Shown: positions 1 through 6,982 of the stretch, piece by piece
Layout: every line of letters starts with the position of its first letter
Numbering within the stretch: the stretch's first letter is position 1
Origin: Ruminiclostridium sp.
Lineage (GTDB): Bacteria > Bacillota_A > Clostridia > Oscillospirales > Oscillospiraceae
Assembly: GCA_017521345.1 (NCBI GenBank)
Contig: JAFXCU010000122.1
Span: 1 to 14,469 of the forward strand
Direction: 5' to 3'
DNA: 14,469 nucleotides
Translations under genes and position numbers: made by a program
Notes under the pieces: model-generated
Seen by the model: the letters and a program-made list of their open reading frames with translations, nothing else
What the model was told of the DNA's origin: nothing
Databases searched by the model: none

Positions 1-405
1 GGGGGAGCCCATAACCTCGTACATGGGTTCGCCGGCAGTCAGGACGGGGAACATGTAAGCCAGAACGTCAGTGACCTGGATTGCTTCCCAGGGAATGATT
101 GCCACGAATGCACCGAATGCTGCCCAGCCGGAGAGGAAGGAGATCTTCTCACCGAAGGCTGCATATGCGAATGCGGAGCCACCACCTGCGACGGGCAACA
201 TGGGGACCAGCTCAGCGTAGACCAGGCCGAAGGGGACCATGATCAGCAGAACCATCAGATAACCTAAAGATGCGGGAACGGGGCCGCCGCAGCTGGACAT
301 CCAGCCGTTGATAGACACGGCCCAGCCGACACCGACGATAGCGCCAAAACCAATGCAGAAGAAGTCAATGGCGCTCATGCCTTTTTTCTCTCCCTGATTA
401 CTCAT
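1..405 (-). CDS. APC-family amino acid permease, N-terminal part (cut by window edge)
   Basis: This gene runs off the left end of the window; the first 135 codons are visible. The start at 405 is an ATG preceded by an ACGAGG ribosome site. The protein opens with a short polar segment (MSNQGEKKG) and then a glycine-rich first membrane helix with FGAIVGVGW, the unwound substrate-binding stretch typical of APC-superfamily transporters. Further hydrophobic helices follow at about residues 46-62 and 90-106. The PVAGGGSAFAYAAFG stretch (about residues 70-84) matches the conserved loop between TM2 and TM3 of amino acid permeases. The likely role is proton- or sodium-coupled amino acid uptake at the plasma membrane. 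The substrate cannot be told from this fragment. A long structured leader lies upstream. Confidence 0.85.
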   Translation of the reverse strand, partial: MSNQGEKKGMSAIDFFCIGFGAIVGVGWAVSINGWMSSCGGPVPASLGYLMVLLIMVPFGLVYAELVPMLPVAGGGSAFAYAAFGEKISFLSGWAAFGAFVAIIPWEAIQVTDVLAYMFPVLTAGEPMYEVMGSP

Positions 406-429
406 AAGTAAATACCTCGTTTCTTTAAA

Positions 430-690
430 ATTTTGTAATTTTTCAAACGCGGTCTTCAACCAACGGGTGGCTCAATACGCCGTCAGCTGAAAATTTTCAT
501 GTGCGGAATGGCCTTGGTCTGCGCTGACTTCCTACTTTCATCGCAGGGGCCTCTTCCGGCTTGCCTTCTATTCGGTATTGGAATACCCTCCGGGATCACG
601 GCATCCTCCTTTCTTTCCTTCGAGATGGAGCCTTACTCGGGCCCGCTTTTCGTCCTTTTGACGAACTGTGGGGCTTTTTGAGTGAGGTAA
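430..690 (-). ncRNA. Structured 5' leader or free-standing ncRNA upstream of the permease, class not identified
   Basis: The 390 bases between the permease start and cca hold no convincing protein gene. Read on the minus strand they contain clear local structure. There is a hairpin at 649-665 (TTCGTC/GACGAA), one at 574-587 (GGTAT/ATACC with a TCCA loop), a CTGCG/CGCAG helix closing 519-546, and the palindrome TGAAAATTTTCA at 488-499. Candidate promoters lie just upstream at 690-730, so the region is probably transcribed toward the permease. I looked for consensus parts of lysine, glycine, SAM, c-di-AMP, M-box and T-box RNAs and found none. A raiA-like conserved RNA is possible but I could not verify it. 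No strong intrinsic terminator is visible before the permease start. Confidence 0.4.
483..599 (-). other. Possible 38-codon upstream ORF inside the permease leader
   Basis: A GTG at 599 lies five bases after a strong AAAGGAGG site and opens a frame that ends with TGA at 483. The predicted peptide begins MIPEGIPIPNRRQAG and ends PHMKIFS. Its composition is not protein-like and it overlaps the hairpins of the leader. It may be a chance frame in a structured RNA or a leader peptide. I keep it only because the ribosome site is so strong. Confidence 0.15.
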
Positions 691-730
691 GTATATCACA
701 CTGTATAGAAAAAATAAAGAGAAATTTCAA
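690..730 (-). promoter_or_regulatory. Candidate promoters for the permease leader
   Basis: On the minus strand, TTGAAA (725-730) is followed after 17 bases by TATACA (702-707). A second option is an extended -10, TGA-TATACT, with TATACT at 690-695 and a weak TTTATT at 713-718. The whole stretch is AT-rich, unlike its surroundings. Either would give a leader of roughly 280-300 bases before the permease ATG. Confidence 0.45.
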
Positions 731-795
731 ATTTTTTTACAAAATACTTATATGTAAGCAGAAGCCTGTCATTCTTTGTGGTTATGTCATACTTC

Positions 796-2142
796 TCAGG
801 TCATCCCGACATCCGGGTTTTCCCGGAGATACCCCTCTAAATACCACAAAATCTCTCTTTTTTCGTTCAAAAGCTCCCCTTCCAATATTTTGTCCAAAAG
901 ATGGCGCTGGACCCCACCAATGGCCTTTCCCCGGAGTCCCAGGGCCATGAGGTCGTGTCCGTTCACCGCCAGGTCCCGGATCTGCAGGCAGGGGGTCTCT
1001 GCCAGGATCTCTTTTGCTAACAGTTCCAGTCGGTTGAACCTCTCCTCCCTTGTGCAATATGCCGGGGCCAAAGCGGCGGTGTCTCCCCGCTGGATGGCAA
1101 GCAGGTCGAAGAAGGTCTCCTCCCCCAGCTTGTTCAGCCAGCGGCGGATGCGGTCCTCCTCCAGAACGGAGTCGTGGTAGCGGATGAGGGTCTCGGCCTT
1201 CTCCCGCAGGGCATTGGGAAACCGGAGCCGCCGGAGGATCTCCCCGGCCATGGCGACACTCTCTTTGGCGTGGCCGTAGAAGTGGCCCTGCCCATCCTCC
1301 CCCAGGGAGAAGGTGGCAGGCTTGCCGATATCATGGAGAAGCATGGCCAGCCGCAGGTGGAGCACAGGGGGAACATGGTCCACTGCCACCGCCGTGTGGG
1401 TAAGCAGGTCATGGCAGTGGTGGATGTTTTTCTGGTCAAAGCCCACCATGGGCAGCAGTTCCGGGATGACCTGTCCCAGGATGTCAGGATAGGAGGAGAT
1501 GACTCGTCCGGCATCCTTTCCGCAGAGGAGCTTCCCCAGCTCCTGGGCGAGCCGCTCGGCGGAGACCTTTTTCAAAAGAGGGGCGTACTCCCGGGCGGCC
1601 TGCTCGGTCTTTTCCTCCAGCCGGAACCCCAGCACAGCAGCAAACCGGATGCCTCTCAAAATGCGCAGGGCGTCCTCCTGAAACCGGACAGCGGGATATC
1701 CCACCGCACGGATGATCCCGGCCTCCACATCGGCCTGACCGCCGAAAAAGTCCTGCAGGCCCTTCCCGGGGGCATAGGCCATGGCGTTCATGGTAAAGTC
1801 CCGGCGGGCGGCATCCTCCCGGAGGGACCGGGTAAAGGTCACCCCGTCAGGGTGGCGGGCATCGGTATAACCCCCGTCCACCCGGTAGGTGGTGATCTCC
1901 AGGGGTTCCTCATCCAGCAGAACGGTCACGGTGCCGTGGCGGATACCGGTCTCGATGACGGGAAATGCCCCAAAGACCCCCTTGGTCTCTTCGGGCAGGG
2001 CAGATGTGGTGATGTCGTAGTCCTTGGGGGACAAACCCAGAAGATGGTCCCGGACGCAGCCCCCAACGATCCAGGCCTCATGGCCGGCAGCGCGGAGGAG
2101 GTCCAGAGCCCGGGCGGCCTGGTGGGACATGGGAAAGGTCAT
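796..2142 (-). CDS. cca: CCA tRNA nucleotidyltransferase with HD domain
   Basis: This 448-residue class II nucleotidyltransferase adds or repairs the 3'-CCA end of tRNAs in the cytoplasm, using CTP and ATP. The head domain has GGCVRD (27-32) and the metal-binding pair in DYD (41-43), followed by RRDFTMNAM (113-121) and RILRGIRFA (160-168), the last being a poly(A)-polymerase-family neck motif. A C-terminal HD domain is marked by LLHDIGKP (HD at 270-271), as in longer bacterial CCA enzymes that also have phosphohydrolase activity. The start at 2142 follows GAAAGGGAGG; an in-frame Met four codons later is an alternative. The gene sits behind spoIIIAH with its own promoter overlapping the preceding terminator. 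There is no clear terminator after its stop. Confidence 0.95.
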   Translation of the reverse strand: MTFPMSHQAARALDLLRAAGHEAWIVGGCVRDHLLGLSPKDYDITTSALPEETKGVFGAFPVIETGIRHGTVTVLLDEEPLEITTYRVDGGYTDARHPDGVTFTRSLREDAARRDFTMNAMAYAPGKGLQDFFGGQADVEAGIIRAVGYPAVRFQEDALRILRGIRFAAVLGFRLEEKTEQAAREYAPLLKKVSAERLAQELGKLLCGKDAGRVISSYPDILGQVIPELLPMVGFDQKNIHHCHDLLTHTAVAVDHVPPVLHLRLAMLLHDIGKPATFSLGEDGQGHFYGHAKESVAMAGEILRRLRFPNALREKAETLIRYHDSVLEEDRIRRWLNKLGEETFFDLLAIQRGDTAALAPAYCTREERFNRLELLAKEILAETPCLQIRDLAVNGHDLMALGLRGKAIGGVQRHLLDKILEGELLNEKREILWYLEGYLRENPDVGMT

Positions 2143-2170
2143 GGCGATTCCTCCCTTTCGTAGTCCCTCT

Positions 2171-2199
2171 ATTATAGTACAGAAACCCCTTCCTCACAA
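2171..2199 (-). promoter_or_regulatory. Sigma-A-type promoter of cca
   Basis: On the minus strand TTGTGA (2194-2199) is spaced 17 bases from a perfect TATAAT (2171-2176). The -35 box falls inside the hairpin at 2185-2210, so promoter and terminator share bases. This lets cca be transcribed in growing cells although it lies downstream of a sporulation operon. Confidence 0.6.
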
Positions 2200-2210
2200 G
2201 AGGAAGGGGT
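2185..2210 (-). terminator. Terminator hairpin after spoIIIAH
   Basis: An 11-base perfect stem (ACCCCTTCCTC pairing with GAGGAAGGGGT) with a four-base loop starts five bases after the spoIIIAH stop. The tail in the minus direction is TTTCTGT, a weak U-tract, so termination may be incomplete and some transcripts may run into cca. Confidence 0.6.
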
Positions 2211-2215
2211 CGCCG

Positions 2216-2776
2216 TCATTCCGCTTCGATGATCTTGATCTGGTCGGCAGTGAGACCGGTTTGCTCCATGACGATCTCCCCGATCCGGGCGGCGTCGGTC
2301 TCGGTCAGGCCGGTCTCCACGGCAGAGACCACCACACTGATACTGTTCTCCCCCAGGAAGGCCACGCAGTCGGTGTATCCCTTGGCGGTGACCAGGTTCT
2401 CGATCTGGGCCTCGGTCATGGTGTAGTCGGCCATGGTCTGGATGGCAGCGTTCGCCTCGTCCACGGCCGCCTGGTCAGCCTTCTCATCCTGGGCAGCCTC
2501 CTGAAGGAGGGAGAGGGCGTTGTCCCGGGCCTGCTGGCGGTTCAGCCGTGCGGTGGAGAAATAGGTGCCGGACGCCGCCGTTTCTTCCTTCCCTTCCTCT
2601 TTTGCCTGGTCGGTGTCCTTTTTCAGCAGGTCGTCCCGCTGGCTCCCCACCAGGGCGGCCTCCCCCAGGTTCTTTCCCGCCTCGGTGTCCTGGGTGTAGC
2701 TCCAGTTTAAGTAGACCGCCCCGCAGACGAAGAGGACGATGGCCGCGGCGATGGCATTTCGTTTCCAGAGTTTCAT
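2216..2776 (-). CDS. spoIIIAH: Stage III sporulation protein AH (SpoIIIAH)
   Basis: This 186-residue mother-cell protein forms, with forespore SpoIIQ, the channel that links the two compartments after engulfment. It has a basic N-terminus (MKLWKRN), one membrane helix at about 8-24 and an extracytoplasmic C-terminal domain. That domain carries the YscJ/FliF-like ring-building fold known in the family (TMTEAQIENLVTAKGYTDC about 118-136, then a second segment with SVVVSAVETGLTETDAARI). The middle is a charged, low-complexity, probably helical linker (about 45-110). It is shorter than the roughly 218-residue Bacillus protein. It is last in the spoIIIA operon, 10 bases after spoIIIAG, and is followed by a terminator. 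Confidence 0.92.
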   Translation of the reverse strand: MKLWKRNAIAAAIVLFVCGAVYLNWSYTQDTEAGKNLGEAALVGSQRDDLLKKDTDQAKEEGKEETAASGTYFSTARLNRQQARDNALSLLQEAAQDEKADQAAVDEANAAIQTMADYTMTEAQIENLVTAKGYTDCVAFLGENSISVVVSAVETGLTETDAARIGEIVMEQTGLTADQIKIIEAE

Positions 2777-2786
2777 AAGGGTTTCC

Positions 2787-3287
2787 TCACTTTCCTTTGC
2801 TGATAGAGATTTTATCGGCTCCCAGGCCGGTCAGCGCCGACGTGGCCTCGGTGAGCTTCAGGCGTACCGCCGGGTCGTCCCCGCCGGGGCAGACCAGCAG
2901 AGCCCCCTGGTAGTTGGGGTAGAGCTCCTGGACTGTGACCGTCTCCTGACTGCTGCTGCCCCGGTTGATCACCACCGTCTCGGTCTCCCCCTGGTCCTCC
3001 CTGCTGTCCTGGGCCAGGACCTGACGGGGGCCGTCCTCCAGGGTCAGGACCACCGTCACCTCCCCGGCTCCGTCGATCCGGGACAGGGCCTGGGCCAGCC
3101 GGGTTTCCAGAGCGGTTAGGTCCAACTCGTTCTGGGTCTGCTGGGGTTCCGGCTGGGGCGTCTCCTCCCCTGCCGGCAGCAGGAGCAGGACCAACCCTGC
3201 CAGGATCACCAGCAGGACCAGCCGGTGCTGCTCTGCCAGTGCCCGGAGCTTTCCGGCCATCCGGGTGAGATCTTCTTTTGGATTCAT
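2787..3287 (-). CDS. spoIIIAG: Stage III sporulation protein AG (SpoIIIAG)
   Basis: This 166-residue protein has a cytoplasmic N-terminus, a single membrane helix at about 22-38 (LVLLVILAGLVLLLLPAG), a Gln/Pro-rich linker and an extracytoplasmic ring-building domain (about 50-166). The family is known to form a large secretin-like ring in the intermembrane space between mother cell and forespore. The sequence AGEVTVVLTLEDGP and the C-terminal VRLKLTEATSALTGLGADKISI fit that domain. Its ATG overlaps the spoIIIAF stop in an ATGA arrangement, so translation is probably coupled. It is shorter than the Bacillus protein (about 229 residues), mainly in the linker. Confidence 0.92.
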   Translation of the reverse strand: MNPKEDLTRMAGKLRALAEQHRLVLLVILAGLVLLLLPAGEETPQPEPQQTQNELDLTALETRLAQALSRIDGAGEVTVVLTLEDGPRQVLAQDSREDQGETETVVINRGSSSQETVTVQELYPNYQGALLVCPGGDDPAVRLKLTEATSALTGLGADKISISKGK

Positions 3288-3772
3288 GGTGACTCCTCAC
3301 TGATATACTGTTGATACTCCCGCCCTACCCCCAAGTCCTGGGTGATAAAGACCTGCAGGGACCGTTTCTGGTCCGGGGTGAAGGGGCCGGTGACCACCAC
3401 CCGGCAGGGGACGGGGACCCCATTCTCGTCGGGGATGCACTCCACCCGGGCGGTGCAGGGACAGCCCAGGGCCGCCCCCTTCTCTGCAATGTATGCGGAC
3501 AATTCCTCCTCTATGAGTCCCTCCAAGGGGTCTGCCGCCTCCCGGACCAGGGACTCCTGGGTGACCGCCCCGGCGGGCAGGGTGTTCACCAGGTCGTAGA
3601 GATCCTGGTAGTCCAGACCGGCCAGGGGCTGCAGAAGGCCCAGCACCAGGATCAGGCCTCCGGTGAGCTTCCCCACCCGCTTCACCGCCCCCTCGGGCAT
3701 GAGGGCGTCCGCCCCGGCAATGACCAGGGCCGAGACCGTCACCGTGAGGATCCAGGTGCGCAGCAGTTCCAT
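3284..3772 (-). CDS. spoIIIAF: Stage III sporulation protein AF (SpoIIIAF)
   Basis: This 162-residue membrane protein of the SpoIIIA-SpoIIQ apparatus starts at 3772 (MELLRTWIL), after an AGGAGGG site that overlaps the spoIIIAE stop. The frame is open much further upstream, but that extension only shadows spoIIIAE. Two N-terminal hydrophobic helices are visible (about 5-23 and 34-52), with RVGKLTGGLILVLGLLQPL as the second. A soluble extracytoplasmic domain follows, with QKRSLQVFITQDLGVGREYQQY near the end. The family is known to be required for forespore sigma-G activity and to have a ring-building-like fold. The Bacillus protein is longer (about 206 residues). Confidence 0.9.
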   Translation of the reverse strand: MELLRTWILTVTVSALVIAGADALMPEGAVKRVGKLTGGLILVLGLLQPLAGLDYQDLYDLVNTLPAGAVTQESLVREAADPLEGLIEEELSAYIAEKGAALGCPCTARVECIPDENGVPVPCRVVVTGPFTPDQKRSLQVFITQDLGVGREYQQYISEESP

Positions 3773-3783
3773 GTGCTTCCCTC

Positions 3784-4854
3784 CTAAACAGCCACCGTGG
3801 ACACGGCAGAGATCATGGCCACCGCCAGCAGAACTCCGCAGGAACCGGTCATGGCCAGAATGAGCCCGAAGGCGCTGCCGATGGTCTCGATGAGTCCCGT
3901 GACCCGGCCGTCCCCGGCTACGGTGGCCGCCAGGGCGGCAGTGACCTTGTAGGCCAGGTAGTGCATCCCTAAGTTCAGAAAAGGACCCATGCAGATGCCC
4001 AGGATCACCAGCATCCCAAAGACCCCCGCCGTGTTCCGCAGGATGGAAGCCCCCGCCAGAAGGGTCTCGGCGGTGTCCGAGATGACCCCGCCCACCACAG
4101 GCACCAGGTTGGAGATGGTGAACTTCACCGCCTTCACCGTGGCGGCATCGGCACTGCCGGAGATGACCCCGGAAAAGTTCAGGTAGGCCAGAAAGGCCAG
4201 GAGCACCAGGGACAGGGCCGTGGCGATGCCCCACTTGAGAAGCCGTCCCAGGCTTTTGAGCCCTTCGTTGCCCAAAGCGGCCCAGGCCACGTTCACCGCC
4301 ACGAACCCATAGACCAAAGGGATGAGCAGGCGGCTGATGAGGGCCATGAGCAGGTCGGAAAAGAGGATGGTGGCCCCGTACTTGGCGGCGGCCGCCGCCG
4401 GGGAACCGCTGGCCGCCAGAGCCATGGCTACAGCGGGCAGGAGAACGTCTCCCAGACTCTCCATCCGGTCGATGGCCTCCTCCCCCAGGTGGAGGAGGGA
4501 GTCCACATCCCCCACGGCGATGGTGGCAATGGCCAGGGCCGCCGCCAGGACCGGGACCTTCATGGGGTCTCCTCCGGTGCCTGCCGTCATGGTCCCGGCC
4601 AGGGTGCAGAGGATGGTCACCACCAGGATGAGCAGGCAGCTCCGCACCGAGGCCTTCACCGCCCCCTCCAGGTTTTCCAGGCCCCGGTGGTACAGGTTCA
4701 AGAGGACCTCTTTCAGGTCCAGGCCATGGGTGAGATCCACCTCTCCGGTATAGCTCTCCCCCAATTCCTCCAGGTCCTCCAGCCCCATGGACTTGGCCTG
4801 GTCCTCCAGGATCTCCTGGGTGTCCATGGCATGGGCCACAGGCAGACAGAACAC
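3784..4854 (-). CDS. spoIIIAE: Stage III sporulation protein AE (SpoIIIAE), start uncertain
   Basis: This large polytopic membrane protein of the SpoIIIA complex is thought to form part of the mother-cell membrane transport core. The C-terminal 250 residues contain six or seven hydrophobic helices, and family stretches such as LVPVVGGVISDTAETLLAGASI are plain. Reading from 4890 would give a signal peptide, VVRTLLLVCLLLVFCLPVAHA, as SpoIIIAE proteins usually have. However, that frame has no ATG, GTG or TTG at the right place: the codon there is GTA. The start given (4854) is the first standard initiator, a GTG inside the signal peptide; others are GTG 4839 and ATG 4827. A non-standard CTG at 4878 is also possible. 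The product is certain, the N-terminus is not. Confidence 0.88.
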   Translation of the reverse strand: MFCLPVAHAMDTQEILEDQAKSMGLEDLEELGESYTGEVDLTHGLDLKEVLLNLYHRGLENLEGAVKASVRSCLLILVVTILCTLAGTMTAGTGGDPMKVPVLAAALAIATIAVGDVDSLLHLGEEAIDRMESLGDVLLPAVAMALAASGSPAAAAAKYGATILFSDLLMALISRLLIPLVYGFVAVNVAWAALGNEGLKSLGRLLKWGIATALSLVLLAFLAYLNFSGVISGSADAATVKAVKFTISNLVPVVGGVISDTAETLLAGASILRNTAGVFGMLVILGICMGPFLNLGMHYLAYKVTAALAATVAGDGRVTGLIETIGSAFGLILAMTGSCGVLLAVAMISAVSTVAV

Positions 4855-4886
4855 CAGGAGAAGACAGACCAGAAGCAGGGTCCGGA

Positions 4887-5270
4887 CTACAGCAGATCCA
4901 TGACCAACTGCAGGACCATCTTTAACAGGGGCAGGGCGGCCACCACGGCGGCGGCTCCCCCGGCCACCTCCAGAAAGGCGGCGATGCCCCCCTCCCCTGC
5001 ATCCCGGCAGAGGGCAGAGGAGAGCCTGGTCACCAGGGACAGGCCCACCGTCTGGACCATGGGCCGGAGGATCACAGGAGACAGATCCCCCAGGGCGGCC
5101 AGTTCCTCCAGCACATCCCGGATGGTCTCCATCAGGGGCAGGGTGTTCCACAGGAGGAGGACACAGGCCGCCAGGGCCAGCAGGGCGGCCAGCTCCGGGC
5201 TCTTCTGCCGGACCACCACCCCGCACAGGGCGGCCGTGATGCCGGCCGCCGCCAATGCCGTCATATCCAT
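4887..5270 (-). CDS. spoIIIAD: Stage III sporulation protein AD (SpoIIIAD)
   Basis: This 127-residue membrane protein of the spoIIIA operon has an N-terminal helix (about 4-22), a second (about 28-45) and hydrophobic C-terminal segments (about 96-125). The sequence matches the family: AALCGVVVRQKSPELAALLALAACVLL, then LSPVILRPMVQTVGLSLVTRLSSALCRDAGEGGIA, the usual region linking the helices. SpoIIIAC and SpoIIIAD are related small proteins of the channel apparatus. The start at 5270 lies six bases after the spoIIIAC stop; a second ATG two codons later is an alternative. The stop (TAG at 4887-4889) overlaps the beginning of the spoIIIAE frame. Confidence 0.92.
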   Translation of the reverse strand: MDMTALAAAGITAALCGVVVRQKSPELAALLALAACVLLLWNTLPLMETIRDVLEELAALGDLSPVILRPMVQTVGLSLVTRLSSALCRDAGEGGIAAFLEVAGGAAAVVAALPLLKMVLQLVMDLL

Positions 5271-5276
5271 GGCCCA

Positions 5277-5471
5277 TCACAGCCCGAAGAGGGTCTTGAC
5301 CAGGTCGAAGAGCTGGCTGATCTTCTCTACCACCATCATCAGGACCACGATCAGACCGGCCAGGGTGGTCATGGTGGCCTGCTCCTCCCGGCCTGACCGG
5401 GTCAGGACCTGGTTGAGCACCGACACCAGGATGCCGATGGCGGCGATCTGGAAAATCAAATCTACGTCCAT
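5277..5471 (-). CDS. spoIIIAC: Stage III sporulation protein AC (SpoIIIAC)
   Basis: This 64-residue protein has two membrane helices (about 4-20 and 34-52) and begins MDVDLIFQIAAIGILVS, the usual SpoIIIAC opening. A longer frame reaches an ATG at 5525. I chose 5471 because a strong GGAAGGAGG site lies directly before it, the result is the normal family length (about 65-68 residues), and the extra 18 residues are polar and not family-like. An 81-base gap without a gene separates it from spoIIIAB. Its role is as a small membrane component of the mother-cell side of the feeding-tube channel. Confidence 0.93.
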   Translation of the reverse strand: MDVDLIFQIAAIGILVSVLNQVLTRSGREEQATMTTLAGLIVVLMMVVEKISQLFDLVKTLFGL

Positions 5472-5552
5472 GCCTCTCCTCCTTCCACCAAAACGGCTCG
5501 TCCCCGTCTGGTTCGCTGGTTCCACTGTATGCAGAGCTGTCCCGGGTTATGA

Positions 5553-6044
5553 CTACAAAAGGATGCACCCAAAGAGGCCCGCCGTGATCCCCAGGGCCAG
5601 GTACACCCGGAAAAGCCGGTTTTCATCAGCCCTGGCCTGGGCCAGGTTTTCCTCCAGGCGGGCCGTCAGTCCCTCCAGGGCCTGCCGCTGGCTCTCCCCG
5701 TCGTACCGACCCAGGATCTCCCCTGTCTCCCGGAGGATCTGCCGGTCCTCCTCCTTCAGGGGCAGGTGGGACTCCTCCAGGGCGGTCTGCCAAGCCTCTG
5801 CCCAGCTCTCCTCCAGTCTCTCCCGACAGGCAGCAAAGAAGTCTCCGGCCGGACCGACCGCCCGGAGATCCGCCAGCAGGTCAGGCAGGGGGCGCAGGGC
5901 GAAGGTCATCTCCCGGTTCAGCCGGGCAAGGCACCGCCGGAACTGGTCCAGGCATACAACACGGTCCCTGAGGGTCATCCCCCGGGCAAGGCCCAAGGCG
6001 GTGCACCCGGACAGAAACAGGAGACGTCCCAGCCAGACCATCAT
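5553..6044 (-). CDS. spoIIIAB: Stage III sporulation protein AB (SpoIIIAB)
   Basis: This 163-residue protein has a hydrophobic N-terminal helix (about 2-22), a helical cytoplasmic domain and a C-terminal membrane helix (about 147-163) carrying VYLALGITAGLFGCILL. This two-helix layout resembles the GspF-like SpoIIIAB family, proposed to be the membrane partner of the SpoIIIAA ATPase. Family-like stretches include LARLNREMTFALRPLPDLL and LKEEDRQILRETGEILGRYD. Its ATG overlaps the spoIIIAA stop (ATGA-type), consistent with coupled translation. The length is close to the Bacillus protein (about 171). Confidence 0.92.
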   Translation of the reverse strand: MMVWLGRLLFLSGCTALGLARGMTLRDRVVCLDQFRRCLARLNREMTFALRPLPDLLADLRAVGPAGDFFAACRERLEESWAEAWQTALEESHLPLKEEDRQILRETGEILGRYDGESQRQALEGLTARLEENLAQARADENRLFRVYLALGITAGLFGCILL

Positions 6045-6910
6045 AGCCTCACCACCTCATAGGTCCGCCCCTCCCCTGCCTGGGCAATGACCACCAGCCG
6101 CCGAAAGACCCCCAGGGCCATCAGGTCCCGATAGAGGGGCCGGCGGTCCAGGTCGGACCGGTCTTTGCCATGGGCAGTGGCCAGGAGGGTCACCCCGCAG
6201 CCGGCAGCCTCCCGGATGGCGGCAATGTCCTCCGGGGCGGTGATCTCGTCCACCGCCAGGACCTGGGGAGACATGGCCCGCAGGAGCATCCCCATCCCCT
6301 GGGCCTTGGGGCAGTTTTCCAGCACATCCGTCCGGGGGCCCAGGTCCCGCCGGAGGGCTCCCGCCCCCAGCTCTCCCCGCTGGTCAGCCACCCCCACCCG
6401 ATGGGGCGGACAGCCCTCCCCCAAGGATAGGCACCGGATCAGGTCCCGCAGGAGGGTGGTCTTCCCCAGCCCCGGCGGGGAGAGGAGGAGGGTGCTCTCC
6501 AGCCGCCCCCTCTCCAGCAGCTTTGGGAGCACCGGCCGGGCCACCCCGGTCAGCCGACGAGGGAATCGGATGGCCAAAGAGGTCACCCGCCGAAAGGACA
6601 GAATCTTTCCATCCTGAATGGCTCCCTCCCCGCAGACCCCAATGCGGAGGCCGCCGGGGGCGGTGACGTAACCCTCCCGCAGCTGGTCCAGAATGGTGTG
6701 GACCGATCCCCGTCCCGCTGTCTCCAGCACCCGCCGGAGATCCTCTTCGGTGAGGGTGTGGTCCCGCCAGGTTGGGTGGGTCCACTCGGTCCCTCCTGTG
6801 GAAGCCGCCAGAGGGTATCCCTCCCGGAGGCGAAGCTCCTCCATGGGGCGGGTCTCGGCGGCCAGGGCTTTTCGAAGAAACTGGGGCAGCACCCCTTCAT
6901 AGCCTTCCAT
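6041..6910 (-). CDS. spoIIIAA: Stage III sporulation protein AA, secretion-type ATPase (SpoIIIAA)
   Basis: This 289-residue cytoplasmic P-loop ATPase is the first gene of the spoIIIA operon and is thought to power or assemble the mother-cell-to-forespore channel. The Walker A motif is PPGLGKTT (145-152) and the Walker B is VLAVDE (217-222). Between them lie GPRTDVLENCPKAQGMGML (191-209) and RAMSP, strong signatures of the family. The N-terminal domain includes GLRIGVCGEG (87-96). The usual VDERSE-like box appears here as VADQRGE (174-180), with Q where I would expect E. The start at 6910 follows AAAAGGAGGG. A candidate sigma-E promoter is at 6932-6962. Confidence 0.95.
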   Translation of the reverse strand: MEGYEGVLPQFLRKALAAETRPMEELRLREGYPLAASTGGTEWTHPTWRDHTLTEEDLRRVLETAGRGSVHTILDQLREGYVTAPGGLRIGVCGEGAIQDGKILSFRRVTSLAIRFPRRLTGVARPVLPKLLERGRLESTLLLSPPGLGKTTLLRDLIRCLSLGEGCPPHRVGVADQRGELGAGALRRDLGPRTDVLENCPKAQGMGMLLRAMSPQVLAVDEITAPEDIAAIREAAGCGVTLLATAHGKDRSDLDRRPLYRDLMALGVFRRLVVIAQAGEGRTYEVVRL

Positions 6911-6931
6911 GTCATCCCTCCTTTTGGGGCC

Positions 6932-6962
6932 AGTCTATGCGGGACAGGCCGGGGAGTATGAC
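6932..6962 (-). promoter_or_regulatory. Candidate sigma-E promoter of the spoIIIA operon
   Basis: On the minus strand GTCATACT (6955-6962) and CATAGACT (6932-6939) are 15 bases apart. These resemble the known sigma-E boxes (about GTCATATT and CATACAnT). The position, giving a leader of only some 15 bases before spoIIIAA with the ribosome site inside it, fits mother-cell control of this operon. It is a by-eye match to a degenerate consensus. Confidence 0.5.
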
Positions 6963-6982
6963 ACACAGGTTGTTCCACGCCA

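Noticed and set aside
1174..2163. A 329-codon plus-strand frame
   Set aside because: It is antisense to cca, whose catalytic motifs are certain.
4888..5568. Upstream extension of the spoIIIAE frame
   Set aside because: It overlaps spoIIIAC and spoIIIAD entirely, and the translated text is Gly/Arg/Pro-rich shadow sequence without family similarity.
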